Shown: positions 1 to 4,802 of the stretch, piece after piece
Position numbering within the stretch: position 1 is the first letter of the stretch
Layout of the letters: every line of letters starts with the position of its first letter
NCBI GenBank assembly: GCA_027062125.1
Contig: JAMOTW010000134.1
Span: 1 to 5,433 of the forward strand
Direction: 5' to 3'
DNA: 5,433 nt
Source of the DNA: Thermococcus sp.
Lineage (GTDB): Archaea > Methanobacteriota_B > Thermococci > Thermococcales > Thermococcaceae
Notes under the pieces: model-generated
Databases searched by the model: none
What the model saw: the letters and a program-made list of their open reading frames with translations, nothing else
Told to the model about the DNA's origin: nothing
Program-made: the position numbers and the translations under genes

Positions 1-246
1 GTCCGTGTAGATAACGTACTGGCTGAGGTTAGTCTGGGAGGTTATGTCGATCTCGATGGTCTCCTCGACGTTCTCTGGGGAAAGCACATCGAAATAAACC
101 GCGTAGGCGTTTATCTCGTAGTCGTACTCCTGGGCAATAACCGGGGGGATGGCTTGGAAAAGGAACGATGAGAGGAGGAGGGCAAGGACTAACCCGATTA
201 AAGCTGGCTTCCTTCTTCGGGGTTCTTTATTTTCAACAGCGGGCAT
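1..246 (-). CDS. Exported protein of unknown function, N-terminal 82 residues (3' end beyond window)
   Basis: This open frame runs from an ATG at 246 off the left edge, so only the first 82 residues are visible. Residues 1-13 are hydrophilic with an Arg-Arg-Arg-Lys cluster at 10-13. Residues 15-30 form a hydrophobic core, and V-I-A at 36-38 makes a plausible signal peptidase site just before QEYDYE. The mature part has alternating hydrophobic and polar residues, suggesting beta strands, and one N-L-S glycosylation sequon at 73-75. I do not recognise the family; an Ig-like extracellular or surface domain is a guess. The ATG lies inside the ferredoxin-coding end of the upstream gene, giving a 49-base overlap. 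No ATG, GTG or TTG occurs in frame between it and the hydrophobic core; a GTG at 258 is the only nearby alternative. The Shine-Dalgarno match is weak (GGGAG about 11 bases upstream), so translation is probably coupled to the upstream gene. Confidence 0.8.
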   Translation of the reverse strand, partial: MPAVENKEPRRRKPALIGLVLALLLSSFLFQAIPPVIAQEYDYEINAYAVYFDVLSPENVEETIEIDITSQTNLSQYVIYTD

Positions 247-2093
247 ACGTCCATACACTCCCGGCAGTGGGTGCAGAGTTCGGGGTTCACGACGATCTTC
301 CTGCTCCTCGGGTCTATGCTGAGCGCCCCCTCCGGGCACTTGCCGACACAGACGCCGCATCCGACGCACTCGTAGGCGCGCTTGACGAGGTAGTAAGCCT
401 GGACTCCCTCGTTGAAGTCCCCTGTGTAAGCCCCATCCTCCCTGAAGAGGACGTCACCCGCTCTTATGTAGTTTTCGCCCTCCTCGACCTCGCCGAGTAT
501 GGGGGCGACCTCGCGAATCCTGTCGAGGTTGACGACGGTGTTGAAGCGAACCGTGAAGGTGCCGTCGTCGTTCTCCACCATCGAATACCTCACGGGTTCC
601 CAGGAGCGCTCCTCGGGAACCTCGACGCCAAGCTCCCTCGCTATCGCCTTCTCGCCCTTGCTAAGCTTCTTCCAGCGCCAGAAGCCGTAGGTTATCCACT
701 CGTCCGGCATGTCGAAGCGTTTTTGCCAGCGCTTGAGCTCGTTCTCCCATCTGGCCCACAGCTCGGGCTTCTCCTCCTTGAGGGTGTAGATTTCGGCGAG
801 TGAAGCGCTCGGGCAGAGGAAGCAGCCTATCCTGTCGAGCCTGTCCTCGTAGAGCGGGTTGTACTTGAGGTTCCGGCTGAAGATGTAGAGCCAGACCTCC
901 AGCGCGCGCCAGTGGAATATGGGCGATGCCCCGGTCTCGTTCGGCACCCAGGGGTTCTTCCAAACGCGGGGTTGCTTGAAGCGCTTTATGCTCTCGTACT
1001 TCCTCTGGCCGACGAACATGAGAACGCCTTTCGGGTAGTTCTCCTTTATCGCCATCGTTATGGGGCCGAGCTTGGTGACCTTGCAACACCAACGGTAGTC
1101 CCTTCCGGGCGGCGAGAAAACGTGAATGGCGCGCCAGAAGGCGTCGTCGGCATCGGCAACGATGAACTTTATGCCCTTCGGCTCAAGCTCCCTCCTCAGC
1201 TCCTCGACGTATTCGAGCGTCTCCGGGAACTCTATGCCTGTGTTGTTGAAGAAGACTGTGAAGCCCTCGTCGCCGAACTCCTCGAGGGCAAGTCCAAGGA
1301 CCGCCAAGCTGTCCTTCCCGCCGGAGAATGCCACAGCGACCGGAAGGTCCGAGTACCTGTTCGCGGTCTTCCTCATGAAGCGCCTCGCTTCCATCACCTT
1401 CTTCTCCAGTTCGATGGCGTTTGCCCTGAGGACGTCCTCCATCGTGGCCTTCCTTCCCTCGCGGTAGTTGATGGACTTCTGCCGCCTGACCTTCACACCG
1501 GTGCCGCGCTCCCTGTTGGCAAGGCCCTCGTAGTCCTTCTTCGCTATGCCGGTAGCGATGACCTCTCCATCCTCCGAGATGAGAATAACGTCGTCCCCGC
1601 ACTTTATACTCGGCTCCGCCTCGATTATGCCAACCGGGAGGAGGTTGGAGCCGTTGAGGATGGGCTCTACTGCACCATCATCGACGATTATCCACTTCCT
1701 CATGGACTTTCCGAAGCGCTTCCAGAGGGCGATGGCGCCCTCCACCTTAAGTCCGGGTTTCCACTTCAGCTCCAGCGGGTCGAAGCGTATCCAGCCGAAG
1801 ACGTAGCCGTCGAGGATTATCTCGTAGGAGTCGTCCTCTCCGGGCGTCTTGTTGAGTAAAACCACATTTCCATCGAAGAGTTCGCCGAGGTCGACGCCGT
1901 AGTGCTCCTTAAACACCGAGCGTATGAACTCGATGTCCTTCCCAAAGGCGAACCTCAAGTCACCGGGGGGAGTGATGTTGAGGCGGAATACGCTCTCCTT
2001 TCCGTGAACGGCACAGCTATCGCCGATGAGCGGGACGTTGCACTTCTCACACCAGTTTATGTAAGCCTTACCGAGGAAGACCGGCCTTCCCAT
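198..2093 (-). CDS. PAPS/APS-reductase-family PP-loop protein with zinc-ribbon, PUA-like and 2x[4Fe-4S] ferredoxin domains
   Basis: A 631-residue cytoplasmic protein. In order: a zinc-ribbon with C15, C18, C27 and H30; a PUA-like segment around 130-190; a PP-loop domain from about 220 with SGGKDS at 257-262; a Cys-Cys pair at 336-337 and GCFLCP with C424 and C427; and a C-terminal ferredoxin domain with clusters at C576/C579/C582/C586 and C607/C610/C613/C617. The CC plus CxxC pattern is the [4Fe-4S] ligand set known from APS reductases. However, the catalytic C-terminal ECG(L/I)H motif of canonical reductases is absent, and the only other cysteine is C165. It may reduce an adenylylated sulfur compound using ferredoxin electrons, or, given the PUA and zinc-ribbon, act on RNA as a thiolation or other PP-loop enzyme. 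The start is ATG at 2093, because AGGTGA at 2104-2099 with a 5-base spacer precedes it; the in-frame GTG at 2102 lies within that ribosome binding site. The family call is secure; the substrate is not. Confidence 0.93.
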   Translation of the reverse strand: MGRPVFLGKAYINWCEKCNVPLIGDSCAVHGKESVFRLNITPPGDLRFAFGKDIEFIRSVFKEHYGVDLGELFDGNVVLLNKTPGEDDSYEIILDGYVFGWIRFDPLELKWKPGLKVEGAIALWKRFGKSMRKWIIVDDGAVEPILNGSNLLPVGIIEAEPSIKCGDDVILISEDGEVIATGIAKKDYEGLANRERGTGVKVRRQKSINYREGRKATMEDVLRANAIELEKKVMEARRFMRKTANRYSDLPVAVAFSGGKDSLAVLGLALEEFGDEGFTVFFNNTGIEFPETLEYVEELRRELEPKGIKFIVADADDAFWRAIHVFSPPGRDYRWCCKVTKLGPITMAIKENYPKGVLMFVGQRKYESIKRFKQPRVWKNPWVPNETGASPIFHWRALEVWLYIFSRNLKYNPLYEDRLDRIGCFLCPSASLAEIYTLKEEKPELWARWENELKRWQKRFDMPDEWITYGFWRWKKLSKGEKAIARELGVEVPEERSWEPVRYSMVENDDGTFTVRFNTVVNLDRIREVAPILGEVEEGENYIRAGDVLFREDGAYTGDFNEGVQAYYLVKRAYECVGCGVCVGKCPEGALSIDPRSRKIVVNPELCTHCRECMDVCPLLKIKNPEEGSQL

Positions 2094-2098
2094 TTCTC

Positions 2099-2104
2099 TC
2101 ACCT
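2099..2104 (-). promoter_or_regulatory. Shine-Dalgarno site deciding the PP-loop gene start
   Basis: Read on the minus strand, AGGTGA is followed by GAGAA and then ATG at 2093. This is a near-perfect complement to the archaeal 16S rRNA 3' end. A longer reading from the GTG at 2102 would start inside this site, so the ATG is preferred. Confidence 0.8.
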
Positions 2105-2125
2105 GAAGCGAGAAGGGAGCGGGGG

Positions 2126-2133
2126 TTTATAAA
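2126..2133 (-). promoter_or_regulatory. TATA box for the PP-loop protein gene
   Basis: TTTATAAA is centred about 36 bases upstream of the ATG at 2093, which predicts a transcript start near 2104 and a leader of roughly 10-12 bases just containing the AGGTGA site. The box is a perfect palindrome, so direction is assigned from the gene downstream of it. Confidence 0.65.
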
Positions 2134-2194
2134 GGCGATTGGTCTTGGAGTTGGCCGGGTATACAGGTTGTGCCAGCAAAATTCTCACAAAACC

Positions 2195-2203
2195 TTTATA
2201 TAA
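2195..2203 (+). promoter_or_regulatory. TATA box for the 49-residue protein gene
   Basis: TTTATATAA, preceded by an A-rich stretch (ACAAAACC) that could serve as the TFB recognition element. Counting about 25 bases from its centre puts the transcript start near 2223, leaving a leader of about 12 bases that carries GGTGGGAG before the ATG at 2235. Confidence 0.7.
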
Positions 2204-2219
2204 TTCCTTCCGTAAGGAA
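2204..2219. repeat. 16-base inverted repeat, candidate operator
   Basis: Arms TTCCTT and AAGGAA are perfect, with a CCGT spacer. The element starts directly after the TATA box and ends just before the predicted transcript start, a common position for archaeal repressor sites that block polymerase recruitment. It also partly precedes the leader, so it is more likely to act as DNA than as RNA. The binding protein is unknown. Confidence 0.5.
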
Positions 2220-2234
2220 AGGACGGTGGGAGAA

Positions 2235-2384
2235 ATGGCCAAGTTCAACGGCTACGAACTAATCCTAGAGACTCCCGAGGAGCTCCAGAACTTCGTGAGG
2301 GCGTTTGAGAAAGCTAAAGAGCGGGACCCTAAAGAAGTGGAGGACACCGTTAAGAGAGCCTTGGCCATAGCAGGTATTATCTGA
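2235..2384 (+). CDS. Small protein of unknown function, 49 residues
   Basis: Start ATG at 2235 is supported by GGTGGGAG ending two bases before it and by a TATA box at 2195-2203; any longer reading would include the promoter. The protein is small, highly charged and lacks cysteine. It begins with a short likely beta strand (YELILE, 7-12), followed by two likely helices: about 14-30 (PEELQNFVRAFEKAKER) and about 32-49, the latter ending in the hydrophobic tail ALAIAGII. I see no helix-turn-helix or ribbon-helix-helix signature and no signal peptide. It converges on the GNAT gene, with a single base between the two stop codons. An antitoxin or small regulatory partner is possible because of that neighbour and the operator-like repeat, but typical toxin-antitoxin pairs are co-directional, so this is only a suggestion. 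Confidence 0.7.
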   Translation: MAKFNGYELILETPEELQNFVRAFEKAKERDPKEVEDTVKRALAIAGII

Positions 2385-2385
2385 G

Positions 2386-3042
2386 TTATTTGCCTCCAAA
2401 CTGCTCGATTAAAGCTTTTCTAACCCCCATTGCCTCGGCTACAAAGGGATAAAACAGCTCATAAGTACCGCCCTTGGACACGACCTGAAACCCCCCAGCC
2501 AGAGGGTTCTTTTTGGGATTCAAATAAAACCTCTTTGCAACTTCCTTCTTTGCATGGAGGGAGAGGCCAACACCACCAATCTGGGCGGCATGTAGGACAG
2601 CATAAGGTTTGACTACCTTTGCCAGAATCTCACCGCCGATACCTCTACCACGATATTCCCTCTGAAGACCGAACTGCCCGAGGAGAATAGTGGGCACCGA
2701 AGAATATTCGATATCCATACCCAACAACTCCACAAGCCTGGCCTTTAAATCCTCGACAAGTTCCCTCCTCTTTTCCGGCATGTCCTTTCGAATCTTGAGG
2801 CTAACAATAAACGGGGAGAGGGTAAAGTAAGATACAAGCGAGTTTTCATACAGGACCACAAAAACCGTGGAGAGGCACCTCTTATGGGAATCCCATGCCT
2901 TGGACCTCGCGAATTTTGTCTGCTCCTCCCCATTTTCACCGGCATTAAAAGACCTGATTAAATCAACGTATCTCTGACTCAAGAACTCTACGCGCACTTT
3001 TCCCCCAAGGCTCTCCAGCTCAACCTCATACGGCCTCGGCAT
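2386..3042 (-). CDS. GNAT-family N-acetyltransferase, TacT-toxin-like
   Basis: 218 residues from the chosen ATG at 3042. The acetyl-CoA pyrophosphate-binding motif R-G-R-G-I-G is at 131-136, preceded by the strand PTILLGQFGLQ (117-127). The strand VFVVLYENSLVSYFTLSPF (60-78) matches the beta-strand pair before it in GNAT folds, and A-K-R-F-Y at 169-173 places the Tyr that acts as general acid in many GNATs. The order 'YFTLSPF - PEKRREL - VPTILLGQFGL - YRGRGIG - AKRFY' resembles TacT/AtaT-type enzymes that acetylate aminoacyl-tRNA, but a housekeeping acetyltransferase cannot be excluded. The start at 3042 has GGTG with a 5-base spacer; an ATG at 3057 would add five residues but has no such site and lies upstream of the predicted transcript start. 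No ribbon-helix-helix antitoxin is adjacent. Sampled lines are about 45-47% GC against 52-57% in the gene to the left, hinting at transfer. Confidence 0.85.
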   Translation of the reverse strand: MPRPYEVELESLGGKVRVEFLSQRYVDLIRSFNAGENGEEQTKFARSKAWDSHKRCLSTVFVVLYENSLVSYFTLSPFIVSLKIRKDMPEKRRELVEDLKARLVELLGMDIEYSSVPTILLGQFGLQREYRGRGIGGEILAKVVKPYAVLHAAQIGGVGLSLHAKKEVAKRFYLNPKKNPLAGGFQVVSKGGTYELFYPFVAEAMGVRKALIEQFGGK

Positions 3043-3074
3043 CGCGACACCAGCCATTAAAACCCGGGATTCCC

Positions 3075-3082
3075 TTAAGTAA
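3075..3082 (-). promoter_or_regulatory. Possible TATA-like box for the GNAT gene
   Basis: Read on the minus strand this is TTACTTAA, a weak match. Its centre predicts a transcript start near 3053, which would leave a leader of about 11 bases for the ATG at 3042 and would exclude the ATG at 3057. The 121 bases from 3043 to 3163 otherwise hold only this site and the 3' flank of the ATPase gene; I see no gene or strong terminator there. Confidence 0.35.
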
Positions 3083-3163
3083 GTTACGGACGGGAAAATT
3101 ACTTCTCTCGATAAGAGGCCTCACGCTGACCTTCTCTCTGCCATCAAACCTTACCTACCTGTC

Positions 3164-4360
3164 CTACTCAACGACGTGGCTGTACTCTATTCCATAGAGG
3201 AACCGCGGGACATCATTCCCACCGAGTACCAGGACGTCCTTTGGATACCTGCCCCCAGCTTTCCCGGACTTCACCTCAACCCTCATGCCCGGCACAACGG
3301 CGTCTATCTCGTAGTTGTCGCTCCGGAAGTAATACACCTTCCTGAACTTCCGGTAGAGGTGCTCCTGGACGGTCCACTCGTAGAGAACCGATTCCTCAAT
3401 CTTAACCTGACTCCACTCGGCGAACGCCCTCGCCATCAACGGGTCTCTGATGGCGAACTTCCTGTTCTTCTTTGGAACGACTTCCTTCCCCCACTGGGAG
3501 AAGGGTATTTCCAGAAGTACCTTAAGCTCGGAGAGGACCGATACGTAGCTTCTCACGGTATCCCTGTTGACTCCAGCTTCTTCACCGAGCTCGCGGTACG
3601 AGAGAGGACTGGGCGCCTTAGATATGACTGCCCCCAGTATCTCCCTCGCGATTTCTGGGTCCTTTTCTCTCTCCAGGCTTCTGAGGTCGGCCTTCAGTGC
3701 GCCCACTATGTCGCTCTTCCGTATCCTTCTGTTCAGGTAAGCCGCGTAGCCGCCGGTTTTAAGGTAGCTTTCGAAGGCATCCTGGCCCTTTCCGTCGAAG
3801 TAGTCCTCAACGCCTGTAACCAGCTTATAGTAGTCCCTGAAGCCGAGGGGCATTATTTCAAGAACTTTTCCGTTACCCTTCCTCCCGGAGAAGTATCCAA
3901 CGGCCCTGTCGAGGTTGACCGAGACGGAGCCCATCACCGTGACCACGTCGTTCTTAAGCTTCTTCCTGTTTATGAGGTCTATGATGGCCTTCCACCAGTT
4001 CCTGACGGAGGTAACCTCGTCGAGGAAGATGAGGGAGCTTTTTATCCCTTTGGTCTCCCTGAGCTTCAGATAAGTCCTGAGAACAGCGGAGAGGTCGTTC
4101 TGGTCGTCGAGCATCGTGCAGTCGTAGTAAAAAACCTCGTAGGGGTTTTCCCTTCCCCTGAGGAGTTCGTTTATGAGGAGCTTCACCCCAAGGGTTTTGC
4201 CGACCCTCCTCGGCCCGACGAGGAAGTTCACCGAGAAGGGTTCGAGCGAGAGTTCACCTATCCATGATGGGACGTAGCGGTACTCTAAGTCCTTCCACTC
4301 TTCGACGTCCGGGTCTTCCTCGTGAACCCACCACGGGTTGTACTCCTCAAGGTCGAACAT
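3164..4360 (-). CDS. Archaeal AAA ATPase with DUF4143-like C-terminal domain
   Basis: 398 residues from ATG at 4360, the usual length for this family. Walker A G-P-R-R-V-G-K-T is at 49-56 and Walker B S-L-I-F-L-D-E at 109-115. A G-S-V-S sensor-like strand is at 144-147, followed by GRKGNGKVLEIMPLGFRDYY (159-178), the family's characteristic 'GR...PLsFxEY' stretch. A winged-helix-like region lies at about 251-284 (YRELGEEAGVNRDTVRSYV). The C-terminal domain carries E-I-D at 351-353 and V-E-V-K-S-G at 361-366, the D...ExK arrangement of a PD-(D/E)XK nuclease-like fold. Such proteins are numerous in Thermococcales, often lineage-specific and near mobile genes, with unclear roles; DNA binding or processing driven by ATP is the family-level inference. 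The open frame continues upstream to 4447, but that stretch contains the TATA box, so 4360 is preferred. No Shine-Dalgarno site precedes it and the transcript start falls at the ATG, so it looks leaderless. Confidence 0.92.
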   Translation of the reverse strand: MFDLEEYNPWWVHEEDPDVEEWKDLEYRYVPSWIGELSLEPFSVNFLVGPRRVGKTLGVKLLINELLRGRENPYEVFYYDCTMLDDQNDLSAVLRTYLKLRETKGIKSSLIFLDEVTSVRNWWKAIIDLINRKKLKNDVVTVMGSVSVNLDRAVGYFSGRKGNGKVLEIMPLGFRDYYKLVTGVEDYFDGKGQDAFESYLKTGGYAAYLNRRIRKSDIVGALKADLRSLEREKDPEIAREILGAVISKAPSPLSYRELGEEAGVNRDTVRSYVSVLSELKVLLEIPFSQWGKEVVPKKNRKFAIRDPLMARAFAEWSQVKIEESVLYEWTVQEHLYRKFRKVYYFRSDNYEIDAVVPGMRVEVKSGKAGGRYPKDVLVLGGNDVPRFLYGIEYSHVVE

Positions 4361-4382
4361 GGTATTTGATGGGCGTCTTCCC

Positions 4383-4390
4383 TTATATAT
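4383..4390 (-). promoter_or_regulatory. TATA box for the ATPase gene, leaderless transcript
   Basis: Minus-strand ATATATAA, centred 27 bases from the ATG at 4360. The predicted transcript start coincides with the start codon within a base or two, and the sequence just before the ATG (CATCAAATACC) has no ribosome-binding motif. Confidence 0.65.
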
Positions 4391-4400
4391 CTTGTGGAAC

Positions 4401-4438
4401 GCCGTTCGGCAGGGATTTATAAAGTCTTGCCGAATGGC
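4401..4438. repeat. 38-base symmetric element centred on TTTATAAA
   Basis: GCCGTTCGGCA (4401-4411) and TGCCGAATGGC (4428-4438) are inverted copies matching at 10 of 11 positions. Their midpoint, 4419.5, is exactly the midpoint of the palindrome TTTATAAA at 4416-4423. Each arm is itself palindromic (GCCG/CGGC, and TTGCC/GGCAA over 4427-4440). This looks like paired dimer sites around a TATA-like core, upstream of the ATPase promoter. Confidence 0.6.
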
Positions 4439-4467
4439 AATCGTCACTTATTTATAAACCATTGCCG
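4415..4467 (+). repeat. Two direct copies of ATTTATAAA-NNN-TTGCCG, 35 bases apart
   Basis: The copies lie at 4415-4432 (spacer GTC) and 4450-4467 (spacer CCA). Fifteen of 18 positions are identical. Each couples a TATA-like palindrome to a TTGCC half-site. They may be duplicated regulatory cassettes or the remnant of a small tandem duplication. Confidence 0.6.
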
Positions 4468-4489
4468 GTTCTCAGCCGGCAAGCAATGG
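4459..4489. repeat. Nested inverted repeat with TTGCCGG/CCGGCAA and CCATTG/CAATGG arms
   Basis: Inner arms TTGCCGG (4462-4468) and CCGGCAA (4476-4482) are perfect with a 7-base loop. Outer arms CCATTG (4459-4464) and CAATGG (4484-4489) offer an alternative, longer stem with a bulge. The outer half-sites TTGCC and GGCAA match those of the element at 4427-4440 but with wider spacing. No T-run follows on the plus strand, so a factor-independent terminator is unlikely; on the minus strand TTTATAAAT follows. Confidence 0.55.
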
Positions 4490-4511
4490 GAGTGTTTTCG
4501 TTTTATACCTG

Positions 4512-4528
4512 ACGGGTATAATACCCGT
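4512..4528. repeat. Perfect 17-base palindrome, candidate operator
   Basis: Arms ACGGGTAT and ATACCCGT surround a single A. It abuts, end to end, the next 17-base palindrome that contains the TATA box of the secreted pair, so it covers the TFB-recognition side of that promoter. A further TATACC at 4504-4509 can pair with GGTATA at 4515-4520, giving overlapping alternative symmetry. Confidence 0.65.
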
Positions 4529-4545
4529 GGAGTATATAAAACTCC
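4529..4545 (+). promoter_or_regulatory. TATA box embedded in a 17-base inverted repeat
   Basis: TATATAAAA (4533-4541) is enclosed by GGAGT (4529-4533) and ACTCC (4541-4545). Centre-to-centre distance to the preceding palindrome is 17 bases, consistent with neighbouring sites of one or two dimeric factors. The predicted transcript start is near 4562-4564, about 87 bases before the next supported start codon at 4650. A short TCAG-C-CTGA palindrome lies at 4553-4561, right at the predicted start. Confidence 0.65.
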
Positions 4546-4649
4546 AGAGACATCAGCCTGAAAATGCCTACGATCTTAGAGACCTAGAGGAAGCCGCAAA
4601 AAACCGAAACCCTCTTATTCTTCAACGTCATACTAAGTCGGGTGGTGTT
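4546..4649 (+). other. Unusually long leader with a 7-codon leaderless upstream frame
   Basis: The predicted transcript begins at about 4562-4564, where an ATG at 4564 opens the frame M-P-T-I-L-E-T followed by TAG (4585-4587). The remaining leader shows no obvious hairpin or known riboswitch, only an A-rich stretch at 4598-4607. The open frame of the next gene extends upstream to a GTG at 4527, but that region includes the TATA box and is not accepted as coding. Confidence 0.35.
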
Positions 4650-4802
4650 ATGAAGCGTGCATCGGTAGTTAGAATTGTGCTCGTTGTTCTAGCATTGTTT
4701 CCGCCACTTACCCAGGGCATGACGCCAAAAAGTTATGCTCATTCTGTCAATGGGAAGGACCCATTATCAGCAACTTATTGTGTGGTGGATCGAGATGGTT
4801 AA
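4650..4802 (+). CDS. Small secreted peptide, 50 residues, unknown function
   Basis: Start ATG at 4650 follows GGTGGTG at 4641-4647, a good archaeal ribosome binding site. Residues 1-8 are basic (MKRASVVR), 9-20 hydrophobic, and cleavage near TQG at 21-23 would release a mature peptide of about 27 residues with a single cysteine, C44, and the ending YCVVDRDG. I recognise no family. The last eight bases, ATGGTTAA, hold both its stop and the start of the next gene, so the two are almost certainly cotranscribed and translationally coupled. It could be a genuine small secreted partner of the next protein, a leader-type gene, or the signal-peptide end of a gene truncated by deletion; the intact ribosome binding site and coupling favour a working gene. 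The stretch before it is a long leader with clustered palindromes. Confidence 0.6.
   Translation: MKRASVVRIVLVVLALFPPLTQGMTPKSYAHSVNGKDPLSATYCVVDRDG

Noticed and set aside
168..803. Plus-strand open frame of 211 codons
   Set aside because: Opposite strand of the ferredoxin and PP-loop coding region and without its own signals.
912..1859. Long plus-strand open frame of 315 codons opposite the PP-loop gene
   Set aside because: It is an antisense shadow of a gene with clear domains; its translation shows no recognisable motif and it has no promoter or ribosome binding site.
2139..2234. N-terminal extension of the 49-residue protein
   Set aside because: The region includes the TATA box and the inverted repeat; ATG at 2235 has GGTGGGAG just upstream.
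3058..3163. C/D box guide RNA or tRNA in the gap between GNAT and ATPase genes
   Set aside because: I looked for TGATGA and CTGA boxes at suitable spacing and for tRNA arms and found none.
3176..4267. Long plus-strand open frame of 363 codons opposite the ATPase gene
   Set aside because: Antisense shadow produced by GC-rich codon bias; the minus-strand frame has Walker A, Walker B and the family signatures.
4361..4447. N-terminal extension of the ATPase to an ATG at 4447
   Set aside because: The added codons contain the TATA box at 4383-4390 and the symmetric element, and do not look like family sequence.
4401..4489. CRISPR-like repeat array
   Set aside because: Only two imperfect 18-base copies with a 17-base gap; there are no regular spacers and no cas genes in view.
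4527..4649. N-terminal extension of the 50-residue secreted peptide to a GTG at 4527
   Set aside because: It would place the TATA box inside the gene and bury the signal peptide; the ATG at 4650 has a strong ribosome binding site.
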